A stretch of 64,000 nt of DNA from Rhynchopus sp. YZ270_cl-10 (GCA_964035575.1 OZ037841.1:372001-436000); one strand, 5' to 3'. Numbered from the stretch's first letter, positions 20,061 to 31,452 are shown. Program-made: numbers and translations. The notes: a model not told the origin generated them from the letters alone.

Positions 20061-20297
20061 CCCCCCCTAGGCATAGTGTGCAGACGAACATTTTTGGTTC
20101 GTCGACGAACAAAATGTTCGTCGGTTTTGTTCGTCGATGTTCGTCGACGAACATCGACGAACATCGACGAACAGGTCCCTGCCACAAGGGCAACCCACGA
20201 CGAACAACGACGAACATCGACGAACAAAAATTTTTTTTCCCCCCACGACGAACATCGACGAACATTTTGTTCGTCTGCACACTATGCCTAGGGGGGG
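20061..20297. mobile_element. Foldback element with GACGAACATC repeats
   Basis: The ends are perfect inverted repeats of about 30 bp: CCCCCCCTAGGCATAGTGTG, then CAGACGAACA, on the left, and the complement on the right. The interior is built of many copies of GACGAACATC in both orientations, giving many alternative stems. No coding capacity makes sense. It abuts the long-inverted-repeat element to its left. Confidence 0.8.
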
Positions 20298-20611
20298 GGC
20301 ACCCAAAAAAAAAAATTCCCCTCCTATCCCAAAAAAAAGACCCATGGTAGCTCAGTTTTCAGCAACTGTCTCACCCCCCTAAATTACAAAAAAATACCCC
20401 CCCAAAAAAAATCAAGCTAATTCACAATACAGGGTAAGATCGTGTGTGGGGCGTTATAGCCCCAGCAACGAGAAGGAAAAAGAAAAAATTGGCTGGTAAA
20501 CAGCGCGCCCCACACCACACACAGCGGCGCATATCACGAGAAAAGAACAAAATGTGTTCAAATAGTTCAAATACACCCTCACGAAGTGCAAAACACATTC
20601 GGGAAAGAACG

Positions 20612-20830
20612 CGATTATGAGATGAACCCGAAGCCTCTCCGTGTGTAGCTGCTCTACATCTCATTCTTGAAGATAACCACGAGGGCTTACACATGGTACA
20701 CCCTCTATCCATATCGCCTACTGTGTGCAGAAGTTTGACTTGCCATACAAAGCCCACCTCTGTGACAGTACCTTGGTACATGACTGGTGCGGGTAGACCC
20801 TAACCATGCAATCCTACATCGAGGTGTACA
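20612..20830 (+). repeat. Composite dispersed repeat A-E
   Basis: The A module has TGAGATGAACCCGAAGCC with CTACATCTCA, forming a longer outer stem. It is followed by the E module with GACTTGCCATACAAAGCCC, GTGACAGTACCTTGGTACA and CCATGCAATCCTACA. It lies just downstream of the USP gene, antisense to it. Confidence 0.65.
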
Positions 20831-21014
20831 CAAGCAGAAGATGGCCAAGCGTTCATATGCACACTCACGAACCCATAAGGGGGACGCAGAACCGAACGAC
20901 ACAGAGCGTTTCAAGGCCCTTCAGTTTGTTTTTTTTAAAGCTAGACCCAACCATCGTTAGACGTTTGAGAGACACATGCCTCCACTATGGCACAACGCAC
21001 TCACATTCACTGCA

Positions 21015-24000
21015 TCACATCTCCTTCGGTGGGAAGGTAGGATCGGTTGCGTCTCCTGTTCTCCGACGTTTGATGTCGCGTGTGTCCTCCTCACCTACAG
21101 AGCAGGTCTCCCATGCGTCATCGCGTGGTTCGGGCTCGCGTTCACGAGGCTGCTTCTCGCGGGCAGTGTCTGGGGAGGCGGCGGCGAAGGGGCGGGTGGT
21201 GCAGGCAAGGCGGTCTTTGGCTTGCTGTGCTTGGAAGGTTTGTTCTTGCTGGGCGCGGGGCTGTTGTGCTTGGGTTTGTGCCTGAGCGCGGATTTGTGCT
21301 TGTTGCGCCTGTTGTGCCTGTGCTTGCTTTGCGCGTGCCAGTTCCTGTGCATGCAACCTCCTCTGCTCAATCTCTCTAGCCTCCCTCTCCTTCGCCTCCC
21401 TCTCGGCACGCAGGACACGCTCCTTCCGCTCCTCCTCAGCGTTCTCGGCCTGCACCCGCTCGAGCACGTCGCTCAGATCAGGCCACTTAGCAGGCTCGCA
21501 CCAATCCATACCCTCCGCCTGCAGAGAGGGGTTTGTGAAAAGGTGCGTGTCAAATAATAGTTCGACTTGAAATACAAGCCTCTCGTGACAGTGTACCTAA
21601 AAAATATGCAGGAAAAAGGGGGAGGAAAAAAGTAGGAAAGTCGTTGTGCTGTCGTGTCGGTGTTGGTCGGGGTGGTGGTGGGGGGGAAAGTTGTGTTGTG
21701 TGCGTGCATACCCCGTGCTTCACGTAGACCAGAAGGTACACATCCCGTTGGTAGTCCTGCAGCACCGCTGCCTCTGACTTCCTAGTAACCAGGTCATCGT
21801 TGAAGTGCAGCCACTCCCTGCAGAGAAGAAAAAAAGAAAAGTTTATAAGATGATCCTAAGCCTCTCGTGCTTAGTCACCTAAATGAAAAAAAGAAGAAGT
21901 TGATCAAAAAACGTATTACTGAGTCACCCAAATGAACAAAACAAGCCCATTCTAACATACCCTGTCTCCCTGTGTCTGCACAGCGATGTGTAGTGGCCGT
22001 ACTGGATGTCCACACCGTGGTGGCACACGACTGCGAGCAGCTTGTAGGAGTGGTTCTTTGCCCCACCTCCATCACCTGCACCCTCTTCCGTAGGAAGGAT
22101 GTCCGAAGGGAACGACGCTGTCTGCGTCTGTGTCTGCGAATCGTCTGCGAAGATACCCCTTGGGTTGAGCAGCGTGGGGTGCAGCGGATCGTTGCCCGGC
22201 GTCGAGCAGGGTGACCCTGCCTGGATGACGGGGCTTGCAAGCTGGCACCCCTTCTTCGCACTCACACCACGCGCTGCAATGTGCTGACTCAGGTTAAAGT
22301 CCTCGGCCGGAAACTTCACTGCATGCCGTAACCTTGTGGATATCCCATTTTTACACGAAAACCGCTTAATATGCACAAACAGAAGGTTCGGAACTGACCA
22401 AATCTCAAACTTCTTCTTCGCCAACCTCGACTCCTTGCAACGTGGACAATACCAAGAGTTGTGTTCATCCAAGGCCTCAACCGAGGTAAACCTTTCCAGG
22501 CATTCCCCTAGGGTGTATGTCCGGTTTTCTAGGGCGTGCTTTGCTTGGACCTGGCGGGCGTTGCTTTCGTGCTCGATGAGGTGTTCGGCGCTGTTGAGTG
22601 CATTGGTGTTCTTCACGGTGATGTCGTCGTACGCAAAGACGAAGGTGAGACGCAGCCTCTCCTGCTCTTCCGTCAAACGCGACGGAGGTGGCGATGTCTC
22701 TCTGGTTGGTGGGTCCTTCCTCGGTTTCTCTGAGGCAAGCGGTTCAAAACAGACTTTCAAGACAATAGGGCGTTTGGTTAAATGCTCGATCCCTTGCCTC
22801 GTACGGCAGTGCCCAAGGAAGTATTGCTGCACAACATCGCCTTTATTGCAATACCCAACATAGTCCGGGAGTGCAGCGAAGTCTGCGGGTTGCGTTAATT
22901 CCAGGTCTCCCTCAGACGGCGATTCGCTCATCGCGTCGTCAGAGTTTTCGTAGAATGAGGGCGGCTGGGCGAGCGCTGCAGAGGCTTCACGTTGTTGCAG
23001 TGAGTGTTGATGTGCAATGTGCACGCAGATACTTTCTGGTGACTCATTCACCCAATTCTGCGGCAAGAGGTCGAGGTACTCCGGCGGGATGAAGCTCTCA
23101 AGGATCAGGACGTCCTCATTGTCCACCACCCCGAGAGAATCCGACAGCCTCGCCGTGAAGCTGTGGCCACTCAAATCCGACGTATTATAAGAGTCTTCCA
23201 ACTCTTCCTTCAAATTCTGAAACGCAGGATTCATGTCCAGCGCTGTCCCGGCAGTGTAGGGTCTGTTGACAGCATGGGGAACGCAAAATGGATAGACCGG
23301 ACATCCCGCGCATGCAGCAGAACAGACAAAACAGCGATCCTGCTCGGTTTCATCAAAATCCCCGGTAAAAATCTGGATAGAATTCTTTTTTGCGCGAAGG
23401 GGTCCTCCTGATTCAAAGAGACGCTCGTACGCTGCTGCATACTCCGCCCTCTTTTGAGTTGAAGCATTGACAACATCCGCCTTGGGGGGACCTACGTATT
23501 CATTTTCAATTCCTAACCTCCGGTGAATTTCTCTGGTTAAGTACAATGCATTCACCTGCTGTTCCGGCACTGCAAGAAGAATCGGGTGAAGCGACGAAGC
23601 AACCGTGATATCCTCATGCAGATTCACAACAACCGGCACAATCAACTCCTCCTCCTCCCCTTGCACCTCCGGCTTCCTCGACTCGAATATCCCCAACCAA
23701 CAATACTCTTGCTGATGCTGCCTCGAAAACTGCAGCGTTTTTTCAATCATCAACACCTCAAGACTTTCCCTATAATGCGCGCACGAATGAGGTGCAAACA
23801 CTATCTTTTGTCCACGGTACTGCACCTGCCCACAGAGCTGATTGTAGTACCCCCTCTCATAAGAACGGCCCTTCTCCCCTTTCCCTTTACGCAACAGACG
23901 GTAGGTGGTGTCAATGAGGTCTGTGAGGAGATGGTTTGGGTCTACCTGTTTACGGAATAGAATTGGCTTCGCTTTTGCGGGGTAACCTTCCGGGAAGAAG

Positions 24001-25412
24001 ACCCAGGAGAGGAAGATAGGGGGCTCGGAGTCAGGGAGTTCGAGGGTGAGCTGCATGTAGGGGTCGAACGTTATGTTGCTCATTCCACAGGTTCTGCATT
24101 GAAGGGTGCTCATCAACATGCCCATACAGCGTGCGACGAGAAAGGATTGGTTGCGGAGGAGATACCGTCTCCATGATTCCTCTGCCGCATCCTCAATGCG
24201 TAGGTCTTCATCATCTGCCTCAAATTTGGGGACAACAATCCGGGTTGTCACCTCGTTGTAGTCTTCATGCAACGCATCCAAAATCGCAGCAAGAAATTCC
24301 TGAGCATCCTGCTGCTGCGTTTCAACAAAGCAGGCCCGAAAATCTCCTACCTTAACCCACAACTCCTTTGTATTTCCTGGAGCACTCCGATGCGTCCAAA
24401 GATACCGTAGCAAAGACCCAACCGCGAGAGCAACAGAGCCTCCAGAACCTAATGGGTTGTCTTTGTTAAGATTTTCCAAATCGCAGTCGGTGCGGACAAA
24501 GAATTCGTGGAAGAGGGGGGTATGGGAGAGGGCCTGCATGACGGAGTTCATATAGCATTGTACTCCGCTGGGGTTGGTGATGCCGAAGCGGCCTGGGGAG
24601 AGGACCATGGGGTGGCCAAAGTGCTGTCCGTACTGTGCGTTGTTGAGGTAGGTCGTGCGGGTTCCGAAATAGGCTTCTGCGACAACGCCGTAGCCGGCGC
24701 CTCCGGTTGCTGCGTCGCTTTGGTATTCAGGGAGCAGGGCGCATGGTGGAGGGGGTGCGGGTTGTGCTTCTCTCCGTTTCGTTGCCTCAGAGAGCTCCCC
24801 AAGAAGGTGAAGGGTCGGCAACAGGATGTACCGTTCTCTCGCATCCAGTTCCGCATTGCCACATCCAGTCGCCATATACCTCGCCAAATCCCCCACCGCA
24901 GACGCAGAATGCAACACCGTAACCAAAGATTCCTTATAGTCAAACACCTCAACCTGGCCTGAAAACAGATCACACAACTTCTCTTCAGGGCGAACATAAA
25001 GAACCTGAGGAAGGTTAGGCTGAGGAGGCGTGCAAGGGGTAGGGGAGAGTGGACCGTGGTTTGAGGCGACGAGAAGGCGGATGATAATAGGAATTTCAAC
25101 GCCAGGTCGTGGCGCGTCGGCGACAAGGAGGGTGGCGAGGGTGTTCACATTTTGTCCTAAGGTAGGCCGAAAGCAGAACCCAGAGCGTTTCAAATAACGA
25201 AGAAAATTCGCGCAGAACCCCACATTTCTCAGACCAACCGCCACAGCTTCAGCTTCAGCAGTCGTTACAATATGATCATACCGTCTCACCCCAGCTGACG
25301 ACGCCACTATCATCGCTAACCCCCGTTTCACACCCCCACCCACGCTTCTAGGACCACCTCCAGCCATCCCATGGCCACTCTGTAATATTTCACTCTCTCT
25401 TGGGTATGACAT
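21015..25412 (-). CDS. Ubiquitin-specific protease (USP, peptidase family C19)
   Basis: Three exons, 25412-21961, 21817-21712 and 21518-21015, in phases 2 and 0, give 1353 residues. USPs cut ubiquitin from proteins using a Cys-His-Asp/Asn triad. The Cys box is FGITNPSGVQCYMNS (C286). QQDAQEFL follows, then a zinc-type pair CRTCG and a later CPRC. The His box is AVVCHHGVDIQYGHYTSL (H1140), and exon 2 supplies EWLHFNDD, matching the W..F.D third-triad block, and YLLVYV. A long insert between the two halves of the catalytic domain, with acidic stretches, is like USP4/11/15 and yeast Ubp12. Exon 3 adds a Gln/Ala/Arg-rich coiled coil and a basic KRRR end. About 275 residues before the catalytic core have no recognised domain. 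Donors are GTATGT and GTATGC. Intron 1 holds two family A-type hairpins and intron 2 a family E fragment. Confidence 0.93.
21553..21597 (+). repeat. Family E fragment in USP intron 2
   Basis: GACTTGAAATACAAGCCTCT then CGTGACAGTGTACC, as in the E modules at 1000 and 38143. Confidence 0.65.
21839..21932 (+). repeat. Two family A hairpins in USP intron 1
   Basis: The first copy is canonical: GTTTATAAGATGATCCTAAG, CCTCTCGTGC, TTAGTCACCT. A second, diverged copy (GTTGATCAAAAAACG, then GAGTCACCCA) follows at once. Together they occupy most of this intron and are antisense to the gene. Confidence 0.7.
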
Positions 25413-26639
25413 TATGGGAGAGAGAGAGGGAGAGGGAGGGGAGAGGGGTTATTTGAACCAAAAGAGTGTGTTTATTTGGTAAAAAAAGAGGGTGAGAGAG
25501 AGGTGCGTTTGTGTGTTGCTTTGAGTACACAAAGCGGCTGGGTGGGGGAGGGGGGGTGCCCTGGGATGTGATGTGATGTTGGTTGGATTTTTTATATATC
25601 AGTCAATAATTGAGCCACCGGGACTTTTTTCCGTTTTTGTACAGAAAATTTTTTAATTTCTACTCGTCAAAAAAAATTGTCCGACCCCGCAATTAAAAGA
25701 TATCGACTCGGAAACCCATCCCCGCTGGGTTTTGAAAACTTTTGATGTCGTTGGTTCACCTCAGATGTGTGAGGGCCTCGACCAAAACCAGTTTTTCCAG
25801 TTTTCAGGTATAGGCCTGGGCGGTGGTATTTTACTAAAAAATCCTCAAAATTCAAAAAAAAATTGTTCGAATGGATTCAGATCGTGCAAAACAGTCAAAA
25901 TATCACTTTTGACAAAGAAAAAAAAGTGATCCTCACTGTTACGCAGCCACCCTCCTGACCCCCCTGGAACCTGGTTTTTGTGTAGGGGGCTCCCTGTACA
26001 AAGTCTTAAGGGAAGTCTGAAGGGTGGTTGGTGGCCATTTTTTGCCTACAAAAAATCGGGAAAAAAATTTTTTTCTTTCGGTTCTCGGGAGTCTGTGCGT
26101 GCTGTGATGGCGTCACTTTGCGCTCAGAAATGAGTATTTTTGACCTAAAATGCATGTGTCAGTTTAGACTGGCTGTACGCCGTTTTCCACGGTGTACAGC
26201 CACAACTACCCATGTACAGAAGAATTTTTAACTTCTACTCATTTCCAGAAATCGTGCGACCCCGCAATTAAAAGATATCGACTCGGAAATCCATCCCCGC
26301 AGGGTTTTGATTTTTTTGAAAAAATTCGGTGGGTCGCATTCATGCAATTCATTTTCGACTTTTTGGGATTCACCAATCCGGAGCAGACCTGACGCTAAAC
26401 AGTTACGAAAATCGCACTTTTTGGGCTTGGAATTCGGGTTTTTTTACGGGTTTTTTTACACGGCAGGGCATTATATAGGTTTCGGGGGTTTTCGCTGAAA
26501 CTCGGTCAAAACTCGGTCGAGCCCGGGCGCGCTTCGCGCGCCCGGGTCCCCACCTTAGCTCAAGTTGGGGGCCTCCGGCGGAATGTGAGAATTCCTCGGA
26601 GTTCGGCACTTCATTTATATTTGTGCCAGGCACACGTGG

Positions 26640-26800
26640 TACACGAATTATCAGTAACCTCAGTACATTCACAAAAGAAACGGCGGTCATGGCACCCAAG
26701 CGAAGCCACGGTACGCAACATTTCAAAAAAATGCGCAGAAGGGTGGCTGCAAGCTTGCGCCGCAGGCGCACGGTACGCTACTTTTTTATTTTCGTCGTGC
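26640..26800. repeat. GCGAAGCCACGG / GCCGCAGGCGCACGG module
   Basis: TCAGTAACCTCAGTACATT, then GCGAAGCCACGGTACGCAAC, then TTGCGCCGCAGGCGCACGG and TACGCTACTTTTT. The same order is found at 27718-27860 and, inverted, at 29110-29262. Right-hand halves alone are near 34541, 35219 and 54097. Confidence 0.65.
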
Positions 26801-27203
26801 TGCATGCTTCGTTTTCCTTCGGCGCTTGACCAATCGAGTCGCGTTCTGCCTGTGACGGGGTCACTTTGTTCATGAGGCCATTTCTGGTCACTCTCAGAGG
26901 CTCGTGTGAGGTACCAAAGAAAACCGATTTTTTCCCCCAAGATTTGTCATTTTTTTTTTTTTATTTGGCCTGACCGAGTTTTAGTTAAGGCTTGCTGTAA
27001 ACTCGGTCAGGCTGACCGAGTTTTACCCCACTATATAATCCCCTGTTACACGGGAAAAAGGTACATTTTTCGACCCTGGCCCATGTCTGGTGGTGAAAAT
27101 CATATTTTTTTTGCCCACATGATACGTTTCGAACACACTTATCGCTAAATATGCCGTTTTCCCCGAAAATTTTGAGAACCCCACGTCCAATTTCTTTCGT
27201 TTT

Positions 27204-27317
27204 TGGTGCTCCGGGAGGGGTCGATATTGACAGGTCGCTGACAGGTCGCTGACACAGGGACTCTATACACACACCCCCTGATATTGACAGGTCGTTGACC
27301 GACTTCCGAAAGCACCA
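27204..27317. mobile_element. Short TG..CA element, family G1, copy 1
   Basis: Termini TGGTGCT and AGCACCA, flanked by a 5-bp duplication GTTTT (27199-27203 and 27318-27322). The interior has repeats of GACAGGTCGCTGAC. Near-identical to the copy at 48836-48949 and related to the shorter copy at 52703-52770. TG..CA ends with 5-bp duplications fit either a very small solo LTR or a Transib-like MITE; there is no coding part to decide. Confidence 0.75.
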
Positions 27318-27449
27318 GTTTTGGAGAAAAAAAAATTCGCGCTGCGCGCGAAAAAGGTCCTCAGAAGCTCAATTCCGAAAGCAAATACGGGGAGCGAAGT
27401 CTTCCAACTCCTCCGCCATCAGCAGGAACACCTCCGTTTTCTCTTGAAC

Positions 27450-27635
27450 CTGTTACGCTTGTGCTGAGAAACAAGGCAACAGCGTGTTCAAGAATATTCC
27501 CCATCTTTTCGTTGTTAAACTCGGTGCCTGTTCATGAAGAACCATCAGCTTCTCAATAGTGCTGTGAGAAAGGCGGTGGCGTCTCTTTGCGTAGATGTAG
27601 TCAGGAGAGAGAATCCTTGTTCAACAGCAACCAAA
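27450..27635 (-). pseudogene. hAT transposase C-terminal dimerisation remnant
   Basis: Read on the minus strand, one frame gives VAVEQGFSLL and an overlapping frame gives YIYAKRRHRLSHSTIEKLMV then LHE. Together these match the hAT dimerisation pattern (ERxFS ... KRRxRLS ... ExLVxL). A one-position frame change separates the two parts, so it is a decayed plain DNA transposon gene. It sits inside the 4.4-kb TIR element and may be the remains of the enzyme that moved nearby hAT-like elements. Confidence 0.55.
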
Positions 27636-28019
27636 GACGGGGAGTGCACTACCGGTGCAGCCTACAAAACCCGTGCGAGAGTGTCCCCATTTTCCAAGAA
27701 AACTTCGAAAAAACCGCGTTCTGGCGAAGCCATGGTACGCCACATTTCAAAATTGCGCTTAAAATTGCACTTTTTTCGCAGCCAAACTATGTCATAAGAA
27801 GGGTGTAATGCAAGCTTGCGCCGCAGGCGCACGGTACGCTACTTTTTTCTTTGGCCATATCCTTCTTTCTCACTCCTTTGGGTTCGACGTGCTCCGTCCA
27901 TCAAATGGTGGGGTCACAACATGCAGCAAAGTTTGCAACTACGCAAACTGCCCCCACGTTCACTTTGTACTTTTCCTTCAGAAGACAAGTACCATCGGGA
28001 ACATACGGAACTGAATTTT

Positions 28020-28190
28020 TTTTTGCGAAGCAAAAAAAAATAATATAAAATGGCGCCGCAGGCGAAAAAAATTAGGGCACGGTGTAAAAATATAGCTATT
28101 TACACCACAGAGCAGTCACTCAACGAACCCTTTTTGCGGAGCAAAAAATGAAAAATGGCGCCGCAGGCAAAAAAAAAAATTGAAGGTACA
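28020..28190 (-). repeat. GGCGCCGCAGGC repeat module, inverted copy
   Basis: Two GGCGCCGCAGGC blocks flank GGTGTAAAAATATAGC and AGTCACTCAACGAACCC. In the opposite orientation the same module is at 58779-58940 and 62381-62610, where it follows TGGTTGAACCACGGGAGTAC. Confidence 0.65.
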
Positions 28191-28496
28191 GCCCATGTGT
28201 GTTTGGGCAATGTGATTCCGATGCCCGATTTGAGAAATTCTCAGAATCCGAGAAAAATTTCTATGGGTTTTTTGTACAGGGGGGTTTTTTTTTTCTATGG
28301 GTTTTTTGTGTAGGATTTTTTTTTTCCCCTAGGGATTTTCTCATAGGCTTTTTGCATATGGTGTGACCCCACCACGTTCCGCAATCGGTCCGGAAAGTCC
28401 AAAAAAGGAGAAGAAAAAAAAAAGAAAAAAAAAAAAAAAAAAAAGTCCCGTACCGTTTGCCTGCGGCGCTCAATCCAGAATATCACTGATCGATTT

Positions 28497-28835
28497 ATGA
28501 TCCGGTTTCGTTTCGGCCACACAGTGTCACTGGGGAAAGGTGTGCAGTCTGTGACCACACGATACGTAATGATAACCCACAATTCCTCCTCACCCAAATC
28601 AACATCATTCAGAACAGAACATCCCAATCCAAAAATGTCTCTGTGGTCTCATGTGGTTGAAGGTGAGTCGACGAAGGTGACGGGGAATGTGACGTTTGGC
28701 ACATCTTCCATCCTGCAGTGCCTCTGCACTACGGTGTTGGTCTCGGGAAAAGGTGTTCTCGGGACAACCCTGGCGTCCCTTCGTGTTGCAGACGAATCAG
28801 GTTATCCCTATAAGTTTGGGAAGCGTGCGCGATAA
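28497..28835 (+). CDS. Orphan open frame inside the TIR element
   Basis: A 112-residue frame with fairly natural composition (for example SLWSHVVEGESTKVTGNVTF). I recognise no domain. It ends just before the nested hAT-like element. It may be a captured or transposon-encoded fragment; chance is also possible. Confidence 0.25.
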   Translation: MIRFRFGHTVSLGKGVQSVTTRYVMITHNSSSPKSTSFRTEHPNPKMSLWSHVVEGESTKVTGNVTFGTSSILQCLCTTVLVSGKGVLGTTLASLRVADESGYPYKFGKRAR

Positions 28836-28852
28836 ACAGCTTGTAGGCTGCC

Positions 28853-29524
28853 GATGCAACCAGGGTTGTTTCTAGGGGGGTCGGGGGGGGTCACTGACCC
28901 CCCCCCCCAGATTCTGGGGGGTCAAATTGACCCCCCCCGGGGGGTCAATTTTACCCCCAGAATCTGGCACGGTGCGCTGGTCAGCCTCACCCCCCTGTAA
29001 AAAATTACATATTTTCCCCCGAACTACACGTTTTCCACCCACCACCAGTGTTGGCACTGGTGAAGAGCGACAACACCCGCACCGACTACACCACGTGGAA
29101 CGGTGATGGGAGTGTGAAAAAAGATTTGGCGAAAATAATAAAAGTAGCGTACCGTGCGCCTGCGGCGCAAGCTTACATGACACCCTTCCCATGACATAGT
29201 TTGGCTGTACAATAGTGCAATTTTAAGCGCAATTTTAGAAATGTTGCGTACCGTGGCTTCGCCAGGAACCGTTGGGTACCATGGCCACCGTTTCTTTACC
29301 TGTTTCATACCCGCACAGAAGCTACATACCACCATGATATTCTGAAGCTTTGGGGTATGGGGTTTTCTTGGTGAGATCGAGGCTTCGTCGAGAAAGCTCG
29401 GAATACACCCAAAAACCCTTGAAAGACCATTTTTTCCCGGCGGAAAAAAAAATTTTTTTTGGGAAAAAAATTGACCCCCCCCCGAGAGAAAAAACGAGAT
29501 CCTAGAAACAACCCTGGATGCAAC
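28853..29524. mobile_element. hAT-like element nested in the 4.4-kb TIR element (656 bp)
   Basis: The element spans 28861-29516. Its ends are CAGGGTTGTTTCTAG and CTAGAAACAACCCTG, and it has a perfect 8-bp target duplication GATGCAAC at 28853-28860 and 29517-29524. This matches hAT hallmarks. Inside the left arm is a palindrome with CCAGATTCTGGGGGG and its complement. The interior shares an about 145-bp segment, inverted, with 27718-27860. No transposase is present. Confidence 0.85.
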
Positions 29525-29986
29525 CCAAAAAAAAAAAGTCCCATGTAAAAAACCCATAGAAATTTTTGTGATGCCCACCCCCAAATTCTCGAAAAAAGGG
29601 TGTGATGCCCATACACACATGGTACAGCCTCCCGGGTCAACCCTACAGAATTTTCCCGTAAAAAAAAAAGACTCCTCAAAATTTCCCGGAAAAAAAAGGA
29701 TTTTCCCGCGTAAAATTTCCCGTAAAAAAAACGACTTCCCCACGTAAAATTTCCCGTAAAAAAAACGACCTCTCAAGGATTTTGGAATTCCACTACGCGG
29801 TTTAGCAACATCCCTGATCCGGAGTTCAAAATTTTTTTATTTTTATTTTTATTTTTATTTCTTTGCATTCCGCTGCTCAAAATCTTTCAATTGCGGGGTC
29901 GGACAATTTTTTTTGACGATCAGTTTTTTGTTCAACGAACCTTTGGAGAAAAGTCCCGGTGGTTCAGTTATTGACTGATATATGAT

Positions 29987-30092
29987 TGGTGCTCCTGACG
30001 ACCCCATATTGCGTACTTGTTGCGCACTTTGTGCAGGAATGTCTTATAATGCGTAGTTGTTGCGTACTTGGTATTTTATTTCTGGGGTACCC
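29987..30092. mobile_element. Short TGGTGCTCC element, family G2, copy 1
   Basis: Begins TGGTGCTCC and ends with a GGGTACC-type terminus, flanked by ATGAT (29982-29986 and 30093-30097). The interior repeats TTGCGTACTTGTTGCG. The related copy is 48954-49121. It lies at the right end of the 4.4-kb TIR element, so it inserted after that element. Confidence 0.7.
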
Positions 30093-30099
30093 ATGATGA

Positions 30100-31270
30100 G
30101 GTTTTGGGTCGTAGGGTGTGGATAATAGACACAATGAAGCTGGTGGTGGTGTTGGTGGTGTCAGACTGTTAAAAAGCTCGTTTTGATTTTCAGTGTATCG
30201 TCAGTCCCACAAAAGGGGTAGGTGTTGGATCCAGATGAAAAACTGTCATCATTTTTGAGTGTGTGCTATGATCTGTTCTTCCGTCTCTTGGGACAGTAAT
30301 ACCAAAAAATAATGGGTGAGGGGGCATGTACCGTTTTTTTCAGAGTGTTTTTGTATTTTTTTGTATGTTTTTTTTTTTGTTTTTGTCTTTTTTTTTGAAA
30401 GCTGTTTTGGTTTGCATCAGTGTACCCACCCAAAATAAGATATTCCAGTAGTGTTTGTTTTTGTATTTTTTCTTTTTTTTTTCGGCTGTTTTTTTTTTTT
30501 TTTTTTGTTTGCTTTTTTTTTTGTTGTTTTTGTATGTTTTTTTTTTTTGTTTTTTTTGCATTTTTTTTTGGCTTTTTTTTTTCTTTTTTTGTTTTTTTTT
30601 TTTTTGTTAGGTGGGAAGGTGTGTGAGCACCTGACCTCTCTCCGCCAAAAAAGAAGGAGGAGTGTATGTGTGGATTTTTTTTTGTGTGAATTTGTTAAAT
30701 TTTGTGTTTTGTTTTGGAATATGAAGAGAAGAAAAGAAACAACAAAAGACCTCCCCCTACATCTCCCCTCAAGAAAAAAAGAACAACAATCCCTCGGAAG
30801 AAATATGGATTGAAGCAAAAAAAAGGGGCGATTATTAAAATGTTGAAAATCATCATTTTTTCTTTACTTTTCTTGGCTTTTAGTGAGGTGAGGGGGGTAC
30901 AATCAACCCCCTTCTTCGGAACCTTTAAGGACGTTCTTCTTCTCTCCCCCTCTCCCTGTGTGTGTGTGTGTTTTTAATATAAATATGAAACAGTTTTGTT
31001 ATGTTGGCAATAACCATCAAGATAGGCCCTGTGAGTCACAGCGTAGCCCAAAAAAGTATTGCCGTTTTTTTTGGAGACACAGTCACCATTTTATTCTTTT
31101 TCGTTTTAAAAAAAAGGTTGTGTTTCTTTTCCCCCCTACTGTTTGCCCCCCCCTAAAATTCCCCCACTCTTAGAGCCCCTATTTAAAACCTTACCTCGTT
31201 GCACATCATCCCCAGGACCCATTACAATAGGGTAGCGGCCCATCACAATACGCTTCGCAATAGAAAAAAA
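30100..31270. other. Homopolymer-rich spacer
   Basis: Long T runs dominate 30340-30620 and give spurious poly-Phe or poly-Lys frames. There is a loose C-like phrase near 30413. I see no gene. Confidence 0.6.
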
Positions 31271-31277
31271 AAGAAAG

Positions 31278-31372
31278 GTTTATAAGATGATCCTGAGCTC
31301 TCGTTGCTTGGTCACCTTGTGGAAAAAAAATGTGTCTTGAAATGCCAAGCCCTCTCGTGACCACGCTCCGCA
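31278..31372 (+). repeat. Composite dispersed repeat A-E
   Basis: The A module is AAGATGATCC ... GGTCACCTT, in which AAG/CTT, TGA/TCA and CC/GG pair. The E module follows: GTCTTGAAATGCCAAGCCCT then CTCGTGACCACG. Confidence 0.65.
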
Positions 31373-31452
31373 CCAAAAAGAAGAAGAAGAAGGCTTCACG
31401 CATGAGAGTTTATGTGCCTCTCGTGCTGAAGAAGAAAAGTATGAAAAAAAAG

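Larger units (their letters stand above)
25594..29983. mobile_element. 4.4-kb TIR element with nested insertions
   Basis: The ends are inverted: ATATATCAGTCAATAATTGA on the left and its complement (two differences) on the right, continuing through GCCACCGGGACTTTT. Subterminal GTCCGACCCCGCAATT is also inverted between the arms, and a direct copy of the left subterminal block appears again at 26240-26310. The interior is a patchwork: a hAT-type transposase remnant (27450-27635), a TG..CA element (27204-27317), GCCGCAGG modules, and a second hAT-like element (28861-29516). No intact transposase is present. A TA duplication is possible but the palindromic ends make it ambiguous. Confidence 0.75.

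Noticed and set aside
20100-20290. Regular decamer repeats that look like a CRISPR array
   Set aside because: Units occur in both orientations inside a perfect inverted repeat, there are no unique spacers, and the surroundings are eukaryotic.
20976-21557. Long plus-strand frame opposite USP exon 3
   Set aside because: It is the antisense shadow of the USP coding exon, which joins in phase with the rest of that gene.
30340-30818. Open frames rich in Phe or Lys (also 39371-39820 and 38718-39035)
   Set aside because: They are translations of long T or A runs on both strands, with no domain or codon structure.
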